From the NCBI RefSeq assembly GCF_001625305.1, contig NW_017804021.1:31073-95072 (forward strand): DNA of 64,000 nt. The letters are read 5' to 3'. The notes under the pieces are model-generated. The model saw only the letters and a list, made by a program, of their open reading frames with translations, did no database searches and had not been told where the DNA came from. The position numbers were made by a program, and so were the translations under genes. This stretch comes from Branchiostoma belcheri. Lineage: Eukaryota > Chordata > Leptocardii > Amphioxiformes > Branchiostomatidae. Below are positions 1 to 11,590 of the stretch, one piece after another (within the stretch, counting starts at the first letter, position 1; each line of letters starts with the position of its first letter).

Positions 1-1
1 A

Positions 2-1324
2 GTCAAGAAGTCACTGTTTCCTCCAAGAGAAACGAACACAGAAGAACAGACTTTCAGCCGGTACACTTCTCAAGAAGCCAGGGATGCCTCTAATTCATCC
101 AGTAGTACTGGCAGCTGGACTGACAAAGCTTCTACTTCTAATAATTGGACAGACAAAGCTTCTACTTCTAACAATTGGAAGCAGAACAGAAGTGGGAGCA
201 GTGGGAAGAAAGATGATCTCCTCCTGGGCTCAAGAGATAGATCTGGACAGTTTACCAACAGACCCCAAAGTCTTTCCTCAGAGCAGTTGACAAAGAACTA
301 CAACGGTTTGAATGAGAAGGGTAGGGAAACTAGCATACTGCAAGGCCCTAGTAGACCAAGTACCTCTGCCAGTCTAAATGGTCAAGAGGATACGAAGAAA
401 AGAGGGAAGTCCTTCCAGTGGCTGGCTGAGAGTCCCGAGGGATCGGATGATGAAGACAGGGAGGTCGCCTCGACAACAGCCAACCAGTCGCTGCTCGACC
501 TTGACATCACCTTGACCCCAAACATGAAGGACGTTTACATGATGATGAAACAGGCTGAGAGGAGAGTAGGGGAGCGGAGAGAGGTTTGTGTAGACTTGTC
601 CAAACAGCGACCCTCTTCACACGATGGGCGTGGAACAGCAAAAGACTTTGATGTTGGCATGCCTCAAGAAACTTCCAGGCAGAAAACTGGCACACATTTT
701 GAACCCAAACCAAAGATGCCTCGTTCAAGTTCAGCTCCCGTTTTAGAGAACACTGGCAGCGGAGGGAGTATTTCTCAGAAGCCAGACGTTAAGAACGAAA
801 GAAGAAGGAACATGTCCCAGCTGCAGTCTACTTCATTATGGCAAAGCAGTAGCACCTGTGGAAGTACAACAAACAATGTACAGGACTATAACCAAATGGT
901 TGAACAAGAGGATAAGACTTACACAACAGACAAAGACAAGCTGACCAGGAATAGAAGCTGGGACCGAGAATATGCTGGAAGGCACACAGAGGCCAATGCC
1001 ATAACACATCCCTGGGCTTTCAGAGACTCCTCAAGTAGTTTCCATACTGCCGAAGGTGACCATACCTTCTCAAGAGGTAGAGTGACTCAAGGGCAAACTC
1101 AAGTCCGAGTGCCTGAAATCAAAAAGCCTATGCACCCTACTATGTTTGAGTGCTTCGGAGAGGGACCTAGCAGTGATAGGAGCACAGACTCTGATGTAGG
1201 AAGGTCTCTGTCAGGGTACAGTGGAGTGCTGGATAGAGAGAATGAGGGAGAGAATGTAAGGAAGAGAAAACCAAGAGAGTCATACTTATTGGCAAGTCCA
1301 TCAAAGTCTCCCAAATGGAAGTGA
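2..1324 (+). CDS. C-terminal exon of an unrecognised Ser-rich nuclear-type protein (partial)
   Basis: The frame is open from the window edge to a TGA at 1322-1324, giving 440 residues with no stop, so this is the last coding exon of a gene that begins outside the window. The protein looks disordered: rich in Ser, Thr, Asn, Glu and Lys, with an acidic patch (SPEGSDDEDRE, about residues 143-153). A decapeptide WTDKASTSNN is tandemly doubled at residues 39-58 (bases 116-175). The extreme C-terminus carries a basic cluster (RKRKPR) followed by SPSKSP, which resembles a nuclear localisation signal next to proline-directed phosphosites. I recognise no catalytic domain and do not know the family. 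A low-complexity tail of a DNA-repair or chromatin protein would fit, but that is only inference. No ATG was chosen because the start lies upstream. A possible polyadenylation hexamer ATTAAA is at 1926-1931. Confidence 0.8.
   Translation, partial: VKKSLFPPRETNTEEQTFSRYTSQEARDASNSSSSTGSWTDKASTSNNWTDKASTSNNWKQNRSGSSGKKDDLLLGSRDRSGQFTNRPQSLSSEQLTKNYNGLNEKGRETSILQGPSRPSTSASLNGQEDTKKRGKSFQWLAESPEGSDDEDREVASTTANQSLLDLDITLTPNMKDVYMMMKQAERRVGERREVCVDLSKQRPSSHDGRGTAKDFDVGMPQETSRQKTGTHFEPKPKMPRSSSAPVLENTGSGGSISQKPDVKNERRRNMSQLQSTSLWQSSSTCGSTTNNVQDYNQMVEQEDKTYTTDKDKLTRNRSWDREYAGRHTEANAITHPWAFRDSSSSFHTAEGDHTFSRGRVTQGQTQVRVPEIKKPMHPTMFECFGEGPSSDRSTDSDVGRSLSGYSGVLDRENEGENVRKRKPRESYLLASPSKSPKWK
116..175 (+). 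repeat. 30-base in-frame tandem duplication inside the partial gene
   Basis: Two nearly identical 30-base units (116-145 and 146-175) encode the same ten residues, WTDKASTSNN. They differ only at silent positions. This is an in-frame expansion in a disordered segment. Confidence 0.85.
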
Positions 1325-3149
1325 CTGACTGCAATGCATTTAGGCTAGTCTTTGAAATTTACAAAAACTGATTGCAGACCAGTTTGCAAAAATGCATTTG
1401 CACATAATTATAAGGATTAGAAATAAGAAAACTAAGCTAGATGCTTACAAGTTACATGTATTTTTAGAAAGTTTCAGAAAAAAACTTGCATAAGAAGCAA
1501 GAAATGAATTGGCCTGAATGACCTACTGGCTTGTTTCAGTTATCTAATTTTTTTTATATTGTTTTCATGCACATTTTGTGACCATATTTGGATGTATTCT
1601 TCAGTGCAGTACACAACAGAAGTTTTGATACTTTCCTTCCTTCCTTCCATATCTGGCCCTCAAATAGTAAATACATTTGTACATGTATGCTGGGTGATTA
1701 GGCCATTTGGCTTCTAATGTTACAAACGATATTTTAACCATTTTAGGTATAACGTATTCCAGAGATATGGTAAGTTAAAGGTCTTAAATTGCTTTGCCAT
1801 TTTTTTGCTACAAGTTGAGGCAAGATCTACCTTTATTCTGTGATATCTGGTAATTGGTGACACTTTTATGTCTTCACAAACAATGCATTTATGCGGTAGT
1901 CTCCAAACAAATCACAACACTAATAATTAAAACACCATGATATTTTCTATTTTACTGTATAACCTTACTTACAACCTCGTACTTGAACCTCAAGTCACTC
2001 TTTTTTTCAAGATGAACCCTTGATCGCAACGTCTATCCTTCAATACTAAAATCTTTATCTGACATGAATTAATGCTGTGGAAGGGTTTTGATTTTACATA
2101 ATTGAAATCCACATCTGAAGTCATCAGCTGGCAACAGCCGGAAACGCGTACCATACACATTCTGTCCACCATATATCAGCGGCTAATTACATGGCTAAAA
2201 ACCTACATTATATCCCCTGGCGTCTGTTATACACACCATTACCAAGTTAATGCCCTCAGCCACAAAAAACAAACCCTACGGTACATTACGGAACATAATG
2301 GGGGATAACAGATTGCGGTAGTGGTCCGACTCCCCATGAGGCTAGACAGGGGGTTATGGAAGGTAAACTGGACACTTACATGTAGGTTTAGTAACGGCAC
2401 GGTAACAAACGTTGTAGATCGTCGCACTTTTTGTTATGCCGTAGGACCCTCAAGCAGCCTTTGGCCGTAATTCAACCACTGACAATAAGGCAGCCTTTTC
2501 CGTCACAAAACAGCTGAATTTTGCAGCACACGAGCACGACTATCCCACGAATGTCGGGCCTCAGTTTGCGACGATCGTACAACGATCCCGCGACGTATGT
2601 TACCGGGCCCTAAGAAAAGTCCTCCAGTTTTGCAAAGTAAAAAAAAACATACACATCATAAAGCGATAAAGAACTATATCCACGGACATTCTAGCTTAGG
2701 ATACCGTATTCTTCACATACCAGTATACCATCTTTTAATACTATGAAACATGCTCTTGAGGGTTTAGAATAGATTTCATCCCCCCCTTCCCCCAAAGCGT
2801 CTCTTAATTTTGCCTGCAGCAAGTATTACCACACCCCAGGTGCGCACAGTTAGCCTTTTACGTCCGGAAAGTGCCGATATCTAATTTTCATGATCCCAGA
2901 CTGCAGAAGTTGAGAGATTTGCCCTACAGGCAAATGGGACAAATGGAAAACGTCCCGCTACGAAACTCTAGAAGGTAGCACGCATGGCTTGGATTGCACA
3001 AAACCAGCTTATATCCAGCAGTGAAGGGTTTGTGTTCCTTTTTTTAGATTCAATCTGGGCAAAATTCGGCCTGAAAATTTAGTTCTTTTGAAGTTAAATA
3101 GACAAAGAAACAATTCTTCTTTCTACAGACTATACAACATCGCTTAAAA
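1325..3149. other. 3' flank and intergenic DNA
   Basis: AT-rich DNA without convincing reading frames. The first about 600 bases are probably 3' UTR of the partial gene (ATTAAA at 1926). Short TTCC repeats occur near 1640. I see no RNA gene. Confidence 0.6.
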
Positions 3150-3275
3150 TGGTCAATTTTTTTTAGACTGGAGTTGTACAGTCGAAAGTGTGAGTCCAAT
3201 TTCCGATGTTGGAAACAACAGTTCTAACTTGCTTCATAATGATTTTTACGAACACAAATGAACTTTCAAGATAGT
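3150..3275. repeat. Decayed foldback repeat (family E)
   Basis: Shares GACTGGAGTTGTACAGT and the nearby CTTGCTTCATAATGA segment with inverted or partial copies at 9125-9270, 9905-10055 and 18430-18560. The 9905 copy is palindromic, so these are probably small foldback transposons. Boundaries are approximate. Confidence 0.5.
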
Positions 3276-3532
3276 AACATTCTTTGTCTGTGATATTGGA
3301 TCTACTCCAACGACATATTTGCCCTTACGAAAATAGTTGTCCCAAATATTAGTGTATTTTCTTGTTAAACGAAGCCCCTACAGACGTGATGTTGCATAAG
3401 TTACACAACAGGTTTGCCCTGCAGCTATGCGCGCGTGGGACACCAGGTGGTAGGGTCTGTTCCAGCCCCGTGGAAAAACAGTTATGTTCTCCATGGCATG
3501 AATCTGCTGTAACTAACTCAGCGAAAGACATG

Positions 3533-3790
3533 CATAGTCTCTGACAGACTCTATAGGCTGACAGACTATAGCCTATAACAGACATGTAATAAGGCCGGTC
3601 GGTAGGTATAGAAATATGTCGATTACTAGTACATCTTGTACATGTATGTTGATAAATGTAACTAAATGAACAAGAGATACGTATAGTCTCCAACAGACTA
3701 TAGGCTGGGGGATATAGTCTCCAACAGGCTCATGTGGTCGGTAGGTATGAAAAATATATTTTGCTAATACGTTGATGAACGTATAAATAA
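3533..3790. repeat. Imperfect local duplication
   Basis: Two diverged copies of a segment holding AGTCTC(T/C)(G/A)ACAGACT, CGGTCGGTAGGTAT and a trailing AT-rich stretch follow one another. No coding content is seen. Confidence 0.5.
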
Positions 3791-5560
3791 TGGTAGATAA
3801 TACACACATTTAATTCAAACAGGATAACTTACGAAGATTATTTCTGGACGTTTTGAGTGCCACCCTTCACTCTTCTTCAGCGTTACTAATATTAAATAAC
3901 TCTTCATACTGTCAAAATAGAAAAAAGGGCTGGCTTTGGTAGTGACATAGCTTGATAATTTTCAAGCGTTCCTGATTTAACAATGCTATCCACGGATTTG
4001 ATCCCAGTTTTGCAAAAAAAAGCGAACGGATAAAGCAATTTGCTACTTGCCGCTACTACGTAAGTTTTGTTGCAGAATGATGACGTCCCGAAAATATAAG
4101 TCTCTTCCACAACTGAACTGAGACTCCCCATTTCCAAGGTAGATATAGGATTTTCTATCTCTATCTACGTTATTCCTCCCTTGTGACTTTGACCAAAGCT
4201 GTATCTGAATACACCAAGGTCATTTTCATTCTGATATAACGATTTCTGGTGCTTTGAATTAAAGTTGCAAAGCAATGCACAGACTCGGAGCAAATTACTG
4301 TAAACAATCCGTCGGATCAAAAATCCCCTCATTTCGGCTGTCAGAAATAGTCAGCGTCACCAGATCACACGCATAGCCACATGAGCAGTTATTCTATACC
4401 ATATGAAGGGGGATCGAGAAAGAACCCAAATAAATATTTCACTGAGTCTTTTGAAAACTTATCCCCCTAAATGTGCGCCCATCTAAAATTCATCCTACAA
4501 AGTGAAGTGTGTATATAAGGGGAAATCTTCGTTTTTCGGCGGGACATTCTGGGCTGTGCCGGTCGGGGAGGACCCGGGTTGTGGTTTTTGCTGGGACGGT
4601 TTTTGGGGGAGAGTTAGACGGGGTACTACTCCCTACGTGGTGCGGCAATGATGGAGTTTTTCTACCGCTGTTCGTGAGTTGATCTCTCCCTGCATGTTTG
4701 ATATCGCTCCTAGTGCGTTATGTATGCATATAGACGTATAAATGGTAACGACCATCAAGGCACTATGTACATGTACTGAGAGACTGTATGTTTTAGACTT
4801 AGAATATGTGTGTTCGGTATTTGAAATGTTTTATTTTTTGTCATTTGTGTGATAGTTCTATGAATGCATTTCATTGATTGGGGTAGAATTTTTCGATACT
4901 GAAAACCATACTGAAAGAAAGCGTGCGTGCGTTTTTGTTGTGTACATGTTAAAGATTTCTATCATGGCCCAAAGTCGTAGTGATTCGAATAAATGTACAT
5001 TGTGTGATGCAGTGAATATGCTACTAAAGCGTTCAAATACTTCTCTATGACGAATACGAAAGAAGGAGAGGTAGAATGGCATATAATATATACGACGTCA
5101 TCGGTGCCGCACAGCCAGCCACAGCTGCGACCATTTGGCATTTCCCACACATCTCAACCGGCAGCGCCGCTTAGCGGGAAATATTTAAACTGCAACGTAC
5201 ATGTATCTGGTTATATCACTTGCGAAGTACTGTACAGTATAAACTTGTATAGTACAGAGTATAAGGAGAAATACCAGGTGACTTCACTTGACCATAAAAG
5301 GCAGTTTGTATTGAGCAACAACAAAAAAAACCCGCGCACCTGGCTAGAAAGGTTAAAAAGGCTGACACTCAGGCTAAAAAAAATGCCCTTCTAACCCGCT
5401 GCAAGGCCGTTGGGCGGTCATAAAACAACATAATTCTCAAATCTGATTAAGCAAGTTCCATCCTCACATCCTTGGCAGTAAATAGACGTATAATCAAATC
5501 AGTAACAGTAAGTTCAAGGCTGCTAGACGCCGCCGATACAGAAGCGTTCCTTATTCTCCT
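3791..5560. other. Intergenic; one TATA-like promoter motif
   Basis: No reading frame stands out. TATATAAGG at 4512-4520 is followed by a GC-rich stretch (4530-4640) and could be a core promoter for an unannotated transcript or an old mobile element. There is no supporting coding sequence downstream, so I would not call a gene. Confidence 0.45.
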
Positions 5561-5619
5561 AAGCTCGCTACCAGGCGATACAGCAGTCACGTTAGTTAGC
5601 CCCGGAGTGCAGGCCACTT

Positions 5620-5972
5620 AGGGCCTGTCATATATCTCACGACATTCTTTGGACAGACGCCCAGGAGGGGCTCCACCACTGAGCGCATCACTCGTTCCAG
5701 TAACAAACTGACCCTTACCAAATGTAGAACTGAGCGGTACAAACAGAGTAGCGTCCCATACATGACCTACCTCCTGAACAGTCACTATTTTTGTTAGACA
5801 CCGTACGTTAAAGTCGTTGTAAATAATGCCTGTGTTAATGCCTGTGTAAATAAATGTAAATAAATGTGTAATGAATTTGCATGTACAACTGGACGCAATT
5901 CAGCCTTTGGCTGCAAAGTCCACGTTTTTTTTACGAATAAAACACCATTTGATTGATTGATTGATTGATATG
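5620..5972 (+). mobile_element. LINE 3' fragment with (TGAT)n tail
   Basis: The segment at about 5685-5797 encodes a typical C-terminal end of a non-LTR reverse-transcriptase polyprotein (CRTERYKQSSVPYMTYLLN, then a stop). It is followed by a UTR ending in AATAAA and a GATTGATTGATT tail at 5950-5969. The copy is strongly 5'-truncated and has no intact reverse transcriptase. CR1/L2-like is my best guess from the tail and C-terminal motif. Confidence 0.6.
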
Positions 5973-6449
5973 TCATACAGAATATACAGCCGTATTCTTC
6001 TCACAGTGAGAGCTACTCTTACATCACAGGAACTGTTTGACTTGGGATCTTTCCCCATTTCACTATTTCTGAATAGAGTCAATTCTAAGTCACCAAGACG
6101 GTTTTAAAAATGATAAGTGTAATAATTTTGAACTACGTACTTGGAACATTTTCGTCACAAAATTTATGATCTTTCGTAACTAGAATACGATAATTAAATG
6201 TAATAAAATGTTATTTTGTAGGCATATTAGAATGTATAATCTTGGGCTTTAAGCTTTGAATGCTGTCTAATGTCTGTCAGTGCGAATTATTGCCATAACC
6301 TCTAGTTCCTAATAATGCCACAATGAATAGCTGTTTCTTGTAAAGTAGTTTATATATATAGTTGGGCTCTTTGTCAATTGTTCTCACCATAAGAACTGAA
6401 GCGTCTGCTTGCTTGCTTTTCCTTTAATGCCCACGATCATGATAATGAT
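5973..6449. other. AT-rich intergenic DNA
   Basis: Nothing recognisable; a short TA run occurs near 6352. Confidence 0.6.
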
Positions 6450-6606
6450 CATTCTGGCATACTCGAGCTCATTTTCACCTGAGCGTAGTGAGGAAACTTG
6501 TGTAAAGTGCCTTTCCCAAGGGCACAAGGTTGGTGTGACTAGTCAGGATTCGAACTCGTGACCTCTTGGTTCTGAGCCGAATACTCTGCCGCTACGCCAC
6601 ACGACC
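6450..6606 (-). mobile_element. tRNA-derived SINE
   Basis: Read on the minus strand, the 5' head holds a pol III A box (TGGCGTAGCGG) and B box (AGTTCGAATCC). A conserved body with CCCTTGGGAAAGGCAC follows. Related copies lie at 18111, 36538 and 45568, all in the same orientation. The body resembles the shared central domains known from invertebrate SINEs (Nin-DC type, from memory). It is not a functional tRNA, because the cloverleaf is lost. Confidence 0.8.
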
Positions 6607-7850
6607 AGGTTTGCTGTTGTTAGCTGCCTATCGCTCAAAAGAACTGCAGAAATTCCTCCCAGCATGCTGTAATTTGTAAGCGTTCATACACTGACATTAA
6701 CAAACAAGCCGCACACGCACAACCATGTAACAAGTATAAGAGCTGTTGATACATGCAATCGTAGTGCGTATATATAGGTGAGATATATGATTGAAGTTGA
6801 CGCAATCTTTGGGGGTAAGCCAAGTGGTGTTCTTCTGCTTGTAATTGGTTTCCGGCGTACTCTCTCATTGTACCCAATTGCATCTATGGAGGATGTGTGT
6901 TAAAAATGACAAATTTGAATGTACATTTTCTACTGTACTTCTGATTGTATATTATTAGATTAATGATCTGCATTTTACAATAACCTATCAATGGTGGCAA
7001 GGCAAACAATATTCTTGATTATGAAATCTATGTGATATTGACATTTTACCGCGCCATTTCTGAGCACATTTTCGTCATCATTTTATACTGGAAGCGTTTG
7101 AAACAAAAGAAGCTATGTGAGAAGTCACTTTATTTATTTATTTTTTGGTAACACCAATAATATAATACATAGAACCAGCTTACGATACCGTTTTCGTCAG
7201 CAACATCGCATTTTGTCTCACAGATATCAGTATACTATGATAGGCTTGGTTAAACTAACTACATTAAAAGAACAATGACTGGCAAATTGACTTCGAAAAC
7301 CTAGAGTGCCGCCCCGATCGTGATTTGGAAATGGAACATAAAGACTCCTGGATTACTAGAAGCACGGCGGTCTTGAGACCATTTTCAGACCAAACTTTCT
7401 TTTTATGCTCTTTCTCACAAACTCAGAAAACCCTCCAGAGCTTCGGAAATAAACTCGAGGGAAATATCCCCAAACATACAAAAACGCTGGGCGAAGCTGT
7501 ACGCCGTGGATTTGATCATGAAAATTTCATGGCTCCATAATATCTCCCCCCTTCCTAAAAGTTTCATGCCAATTTCGTCAATAAACCGAAGAGACCTAAA
7601 TCAGGCCTGTAAATATTCAGCCCGCCCTGTTGCTCGCCATTACACGCCCTGTTGGCCCGCAGAATTGGCTCCACCGCTGCGGGGGACCCCTGAATATCAA
7701 TTAGTTCCTACTATTTCCAATTACGGTCGCCAGCGGCGCTGCCAAAACTTGTTTGTTCAAACTCTTCCTGCCGGAAAATCACATTTTCTGCACTTTCACC
7801 TACCCTGGCAAATCGCATATGGATGAGGAGCGAAGTCTGGCCATTTTCAT
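6607..7850. other. Intergenic with one interspersed repeat
   Basis: The part at about 6990-7215 is a repeat shared with 53262-53530 (common ATTTTCGTCATCAT and GCAACATCGCATT segments). The remainder shows no gene. Confidence 0.5.
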
Positions 7851-8290
7851 GAATGAATGAAAAACCTTTATTGTACATTTTACTATTACAAGCTTAAAGT
7901 ACAGGTCATTTTGATAAGAGTGATTTAGGTCTGGTATCTTACCACATCTGTAGTATATACTAATATGTACAGGTTCAGGATCTTTTTACCTCTCAAAACA
8001 CTTGTAAGTGTAAGAACAGATGGAGCTCATTATAATACATGGTTTATCAAGTAGCCTCGGAAATATGGATTTTTTTCATTGCTATACCTACCTAAACTAT
8101 GGAACTCGTATATCTGATATTTCTCTCGTTGTTGTATAAGGTGCAGTCCACAATAAAATGACACTCGTCTTCTATGCTATTTAATGATACTGGTTGTAAT
8201 GATACTGTTGTCCCATGACGTGTTCTCATGACACCGTACAATACACGATGAAATATGTCCTTATAACCGTCCAAAGTTGTTCTGATACTC
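7851..8290 (-). mobile_element. LINE 3' fragment
   Basis: The minus strand encodes a reverse-transcriptase C-terminal motif (IEDECHFIVDCTLYNNERN at about 8120-8180). It ends in an AATAAAG-containing UTR with a CATTCATTCAT tail at 7851. This is the His/Cys-type terminal motif common to CR1/L2-like LINEs. The copy is 5'-truncated and dead. Confidence 0.65.
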
Positions 8291-8292
8291 CC

Positions 8293-8543
8293 TATAGAGC
8301 AGAGGTTTTTAGACTTCGGCGTATCTTTGACGTGTTTTAATTGGGCATTTTTGTGGCTTACTTTTTTGTACTGGTATATTTTTTGCGCCAGTCAAACGGA
8401 TGACAAATGGATGCTGCCCTAGTCAATTTCATACTGGCTTACCAACTAGATACTATCTTGTACTCGAAGTCACAAAAATATCTGCTTTTAGACTTGTTTT
8501 CTGACGTGACCGAGATGCGAAAAGTTTAACTTTGTCATGCCAA
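8293..8543. other. Intergenic DNA
   Basis: No feature recognised. Confidence 0.6.
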
Positions 8544-8552
8544 ACTACATGT

Positions 8553-8692
8553 AGCCTCCTTTTCAGGCGTTTTCAGGAGATATATGTAGGGTTGCCTGCC
8601 GGAGCTTCTATTGCGTGCAATCTATTTGATTACCCCCCCCCCAAAAAAAAAGAATAAAACGGCCGATCCAGGAACGCCTGAAAAGGACGCTA
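8553..8692. mobile_element. TAGCC-family foldback transposon with perfect 9-base target duplication
   Basis: The termini TAGCCTCCTTTTCAGGCG and its near-inverse form inverted ends. They are flanked by AACTACATG on both sides (8544-8552 and 8693-8701). The centre holds a C/A homopolymer run. A nonautonomous DNA transposon; 9-base duplications point to the Mutator-like or Merlin-like groups. Confidence 0.85.
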
Positions 8693-8701
8693 AACTACAT
8701 G

Positions 8702-9408
8702 TAGGTATGTGACAGTAAAAATAGTACATGTTCAGTACACTACAAGGTAAAAGACTTATTTACCTGTGCCTGTGCTTTAGAATCCCCGATAGAAGAAAAC
8801 GAACGCAACGTATATTCATCAGGGACTTTGTGTTTACTCCTTAACCGGCGTTCTAACTATCAAGAACGTACCGTTGTACCTCTATAAGGTATATTAAAAT
8901 TTATTGCTTCCATTAATAACGCAGCCCATAGCTATTGGCTTATCGCATTTTCCAGATGGACACAGTAATTGTTTAATTGGTTATTGTTTCTCTGATGACG
9001 TTATGCCGTCAGTTTATTGACTGTTATTACTGGCAGATAATACTCCTAATATTACTTTGTGTATGGGGATGATACTTTCGTTCACGTAATCATCCATAAG
9101 ATGCTAATGCTTGAGATTTCTTTGAAGCGTGACTTTCAAGACAGAAAGTTTAAGCAATCTCTAATTAATTTATTTTAAAAGTTTTGGTAGAAGTCATTAT
9201 GAAAGTTCAATTTCCAACACAAGAATTTGACCAAAATTGTCGAATCTAAACGTACTGTACAACTCCAGTCTTTGTCAGGGAATGAGTGATCCACTGCTTC
9301 TGTGACGTCACGTTATGCAAATGGACACGTGACTCTGTGAGCATTGGGTCAGAGGTTGCAGAAAGTCTGTGTCGCCTCCCGTCTTTGTTGAGGGATGGAA
9401 CTGAGTGT
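8702..9408. other. Intergenic; family E repeat at 9125-9270
   Basis: Contains a decayed family E copy (9125-9270, ending in TGTACAACTCCAGTC). Otherwise nothing recognised. Confidence 0.5.
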
Positions 9409-9519
9409 CAGTGCAAAAAATCCATTCTTTACGCAAACCTGAAAGCACGTGTAAAGGTTTCGTTTCTTCACTTGTGTGTACTTTTACGCAAACTTTAAGT
9501 GTGCTTAATGAAAGGATTA
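9409..9519 (+). mobile_element. TTTACGC hairpin repeat (family A), copy 1
   Basis: About 110 bases with two inverted arms: CTTTACGCAAACCTGAAAG on the left and TTTTACGCAAACTTTAAG on the right, round a TTTCGTTTCTTCAC core. One of about 15 copies in the window. Confidence 0.75.
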
Positions 9520-9904
9520 CATGCAATTTGTTATTATTCTTCAATAGTGCCAGTATTTATCTTCCTATGATCTCAACGCTTTCCGTAACGAACGCCACTC
9601 TTGATTAGGACGTAGACTCATCAGGGACAAAGATAGCAAGGCAGAAATATACCCTGAATGTAATAACGTTAACCAATGAAGGAATTTTGAGGAAAACCAC
9701 TAGACTACCTACAAGTTTACTAGTATCTTAAGACCAGGCCTTCTTGCTTGAACCAAGGGCATTATAGAGAATTCTGCTAGTTTGTGATGAATGTTCCTTG
9801 AGCTGTTTTCGTCTTGGAAGACGCTCTACAGCGCAAAGTCATCGCGGTTCATCGCTTAAGGGGTATATCTGTCTGCAACGTCTCAGAAAGTATCTTGAAA
9901 GTTC
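9520..9904. other. Intergenic DNA
   Basis: No feature recognised. Confidence 0.6.
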
Positions 9905-10055
9905 ATCTTTGTTGGCAGAAGTCGTTATGAAGCAAGTTTAAGCTGCAATGTCCAAGAAATGGTACCAACTAAATTTGTATTTGTATAGTCGAAAATTTGG
10001 GTAAGTCCAATTTCTTGTGTAGAAAACTACAGTTTAAACTTGCTTCATTAGTAAA
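9905..10055. repeat. Foldback repeat (family E), palindromic copy
   Basis: The ends ATGAAGCAAGTTTAA and TTTAAACTTGCTTCAT are inverted copies about 120 bases apart, which suggests a small foldback transposon. Confidence 0.6.
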
Positions 10056-10079
10056 GTAATTCTAGTCTCCCGTTACCGT

Positions 10080-10440
10080 TATGTTAGCATTGTGTGAAGG
10101 CCGATCGGTTCCCTCTCTGTTGTAACGTGTTAATTCTATTTGGTTTATCGGATTTGAGCTTGTCGCGACTCCTCGCTTTCCGGAAAGATGCTATCGCGGG
10201 GAGACAATGAGCGTTTAATTCGGGGCTGAATTAGATATTGGCGCGTAAATGAAGGCAAGAAGCGCGAGCGCGGAGAGATTCCGGCCACTTGCGCTCATTA
10301 TCGCACAATTATCGCGACCTATTTGCGGGCATCGCGGGCCCGCCGAGGACGGGTAATGTCAGCTAATGTACGGGGATGTTCGGATCGATACGGGGGGGGG
10401 GTGCGTCAGGACGCTTGGCGCGAAAAGAGGCTAGGTGTAC
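10080..10440. promoter_or_regulatory. CpG-rich segment with homeodomain and SOX-like motifs (candidate enhancer)
   Basis: Unlike its AT-rich surroundings this segment is rich in CpG and holds closely packed motifs: GACAATG (SOX-like, 10203), TTTAATT and GAATTAG (homeodomain-like), and a CACAATTATCG element. It has no long reading frame. The regulatory role is inferred from composition only. Confidence 0.25.
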
Positions 10441-10445
10441 ATTGC

Positions 10446-10640
10446 TACTCTCCAAGCAGAGGTTTGGGTTTTAGGTTATTTTTGGCGTGTTTATAGGTTT
10501 ATTTAGAGGTTTCTTTTTTGCACTGGAATTTTTGTAGGGTTGGGTGAAAAGAAAATTCCACTGCGAAAAAGAAACCCCGATAAAAAAGCCTAAAAACACG
10601 CCAAAAATACCCCAAAACCCAAACCTCTGCTTGTAGAGTA
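10446..10640. mobile_element. 195-base foldback element with TA ends
   Basis: The left arm TACTCTCCAAGCAGAGG and the right arm CCTCTGCTTGTAGAGTA are inverted. Complementarity extends inward about 75 bases on each side (GGCGTGTTT / AAACACGCC). A TA dinucleotide sits at both ends, as in Tc1/mariner-type MITEs. A related element lies at 39062-39233. Confidence 0.75.
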
Positions 10641-11081
10641 TACATCGCCAAGACGGCAAAACAATACAATGCCGCTATCTATTGTTTCTTCTTAAAGGCA
10701 TCAATAGCAATTTCATGGCAGCAAAACTGGTTGCTAAAAGCCAATTTTCTGGTCATATTTTCAATGTAGTAGTAAGTAACATTCTGATATATGTGAGGCA
10801 AAAATGAGACGGAAAACGATTGCTTGTTTCGTATCGTATCGTAGACTGCTTTTAGCTATTTATTGTTGGTACAAAAAATAGAGAAAATAAAATAATTCCC
10901 AAACGATTGCTATGTATATGTCATCACCTTGCACTTAACGGAAACGAACGATGTGATAAAGCTCATTACGTAACAAAATTACAGCATTGCCCCCCCCCGT
11001 CATCCTGTCAATCGAATAAGGTTAACGTCATAGCCTCTCACACTAGTCTCCTCAGCAGGCTTACGAGTTGGGCCGTTCTAC
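10641..11081. other. Intergenic and repeat debris
   Basis: A homopolymer C run lies at about 10989. A solitary TAGCCTC-type terminus at 11031 suggests an older element into or beside which the next one inserted. No gene seen. Confidence 0.5.
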
Positions 11082-11090
11082 TTTATTATG

Positions 11091-11218
11091 TAGCCTCTGC
11101 CACGCTACAGATCTAGAAGCAATCTGTACTCCTATAGTATATTTCTAACTCTCCTGGTAATATCTCGATTTCTGGGCAATTTCTACTCTTTCCAGCCTGT
11201 GACGCCTGGTAGAGGCTA
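11091..11218. mobile_element. TAGCC-family foldback transposon
   Basis: Starts TAGCCTCTGCC and ends GGTAGAGGCTA. It is flanked by TTTATTATG and CTTATAATG (7 of 9 identical), consistent with a decayed 9-base target duplication. Confidence 0.65.
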
Positions 11219-11309
11219 CTTATAATGTGCCCTTCTCTGACTGTAATTTATCATAGTAACTTCAGAATATTGTACTCAGTTTCTTGTACACAGGCTCTCG
11301 TAATGACTC

Positions 11310-11590
11310 GGTAATTTTGGGTTATGTTTTTTTATGTTTACCGGAGGGAAACATTTCTTTTTTGCTCAGTATCCTCTTCTCCAAACACAAAAGGTCAATG
11401 ACCTGAACCAGACGCCTGTCACCATGGTACTTAGTAACTGGTGTTGGGTTACATCATGTTGCAATTTTATAGCAGGAGGGATTTAGCCTCCTGTCACCAT
11501 TCATATGAAATGTGTTAGAGTAAGAATTAACAGAGCAGACCATATGCGAAGGTAAACATTTACATCTGCTTTGCAACTGTTACCTTTCTA
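11310..11590 (+). mobile_element. Family B repeat carrying a perfect IR1 nuclear-receptor element
   Basis: About 280 bases related to 32265-32550, 37540-37850, 38262-38530 and 49785-50090. Shared landmarks are AGGTCAATGACCT (11392-11404), CTGTCACCATGGT, a TTACAT.ATGTTGC stretch and a terminal GGTAAACATTT. No coding sequence; a nonautonomous element. Confidence 0.7.

Noticed and set aside
4512-4640. TATATAAGG followed by a GC-rich start as a gene promoter
   Set aside because: There is no downstream coding or RNA gene; kept only as a note.
6560-6606. tRNA-like A and B boxes as a true tRNA gene (also at 18338, 36780 and 45796)
   Set aside because: The cloverleaf is not maintained and the same head is attached to a SINE body in four dispersed copies.
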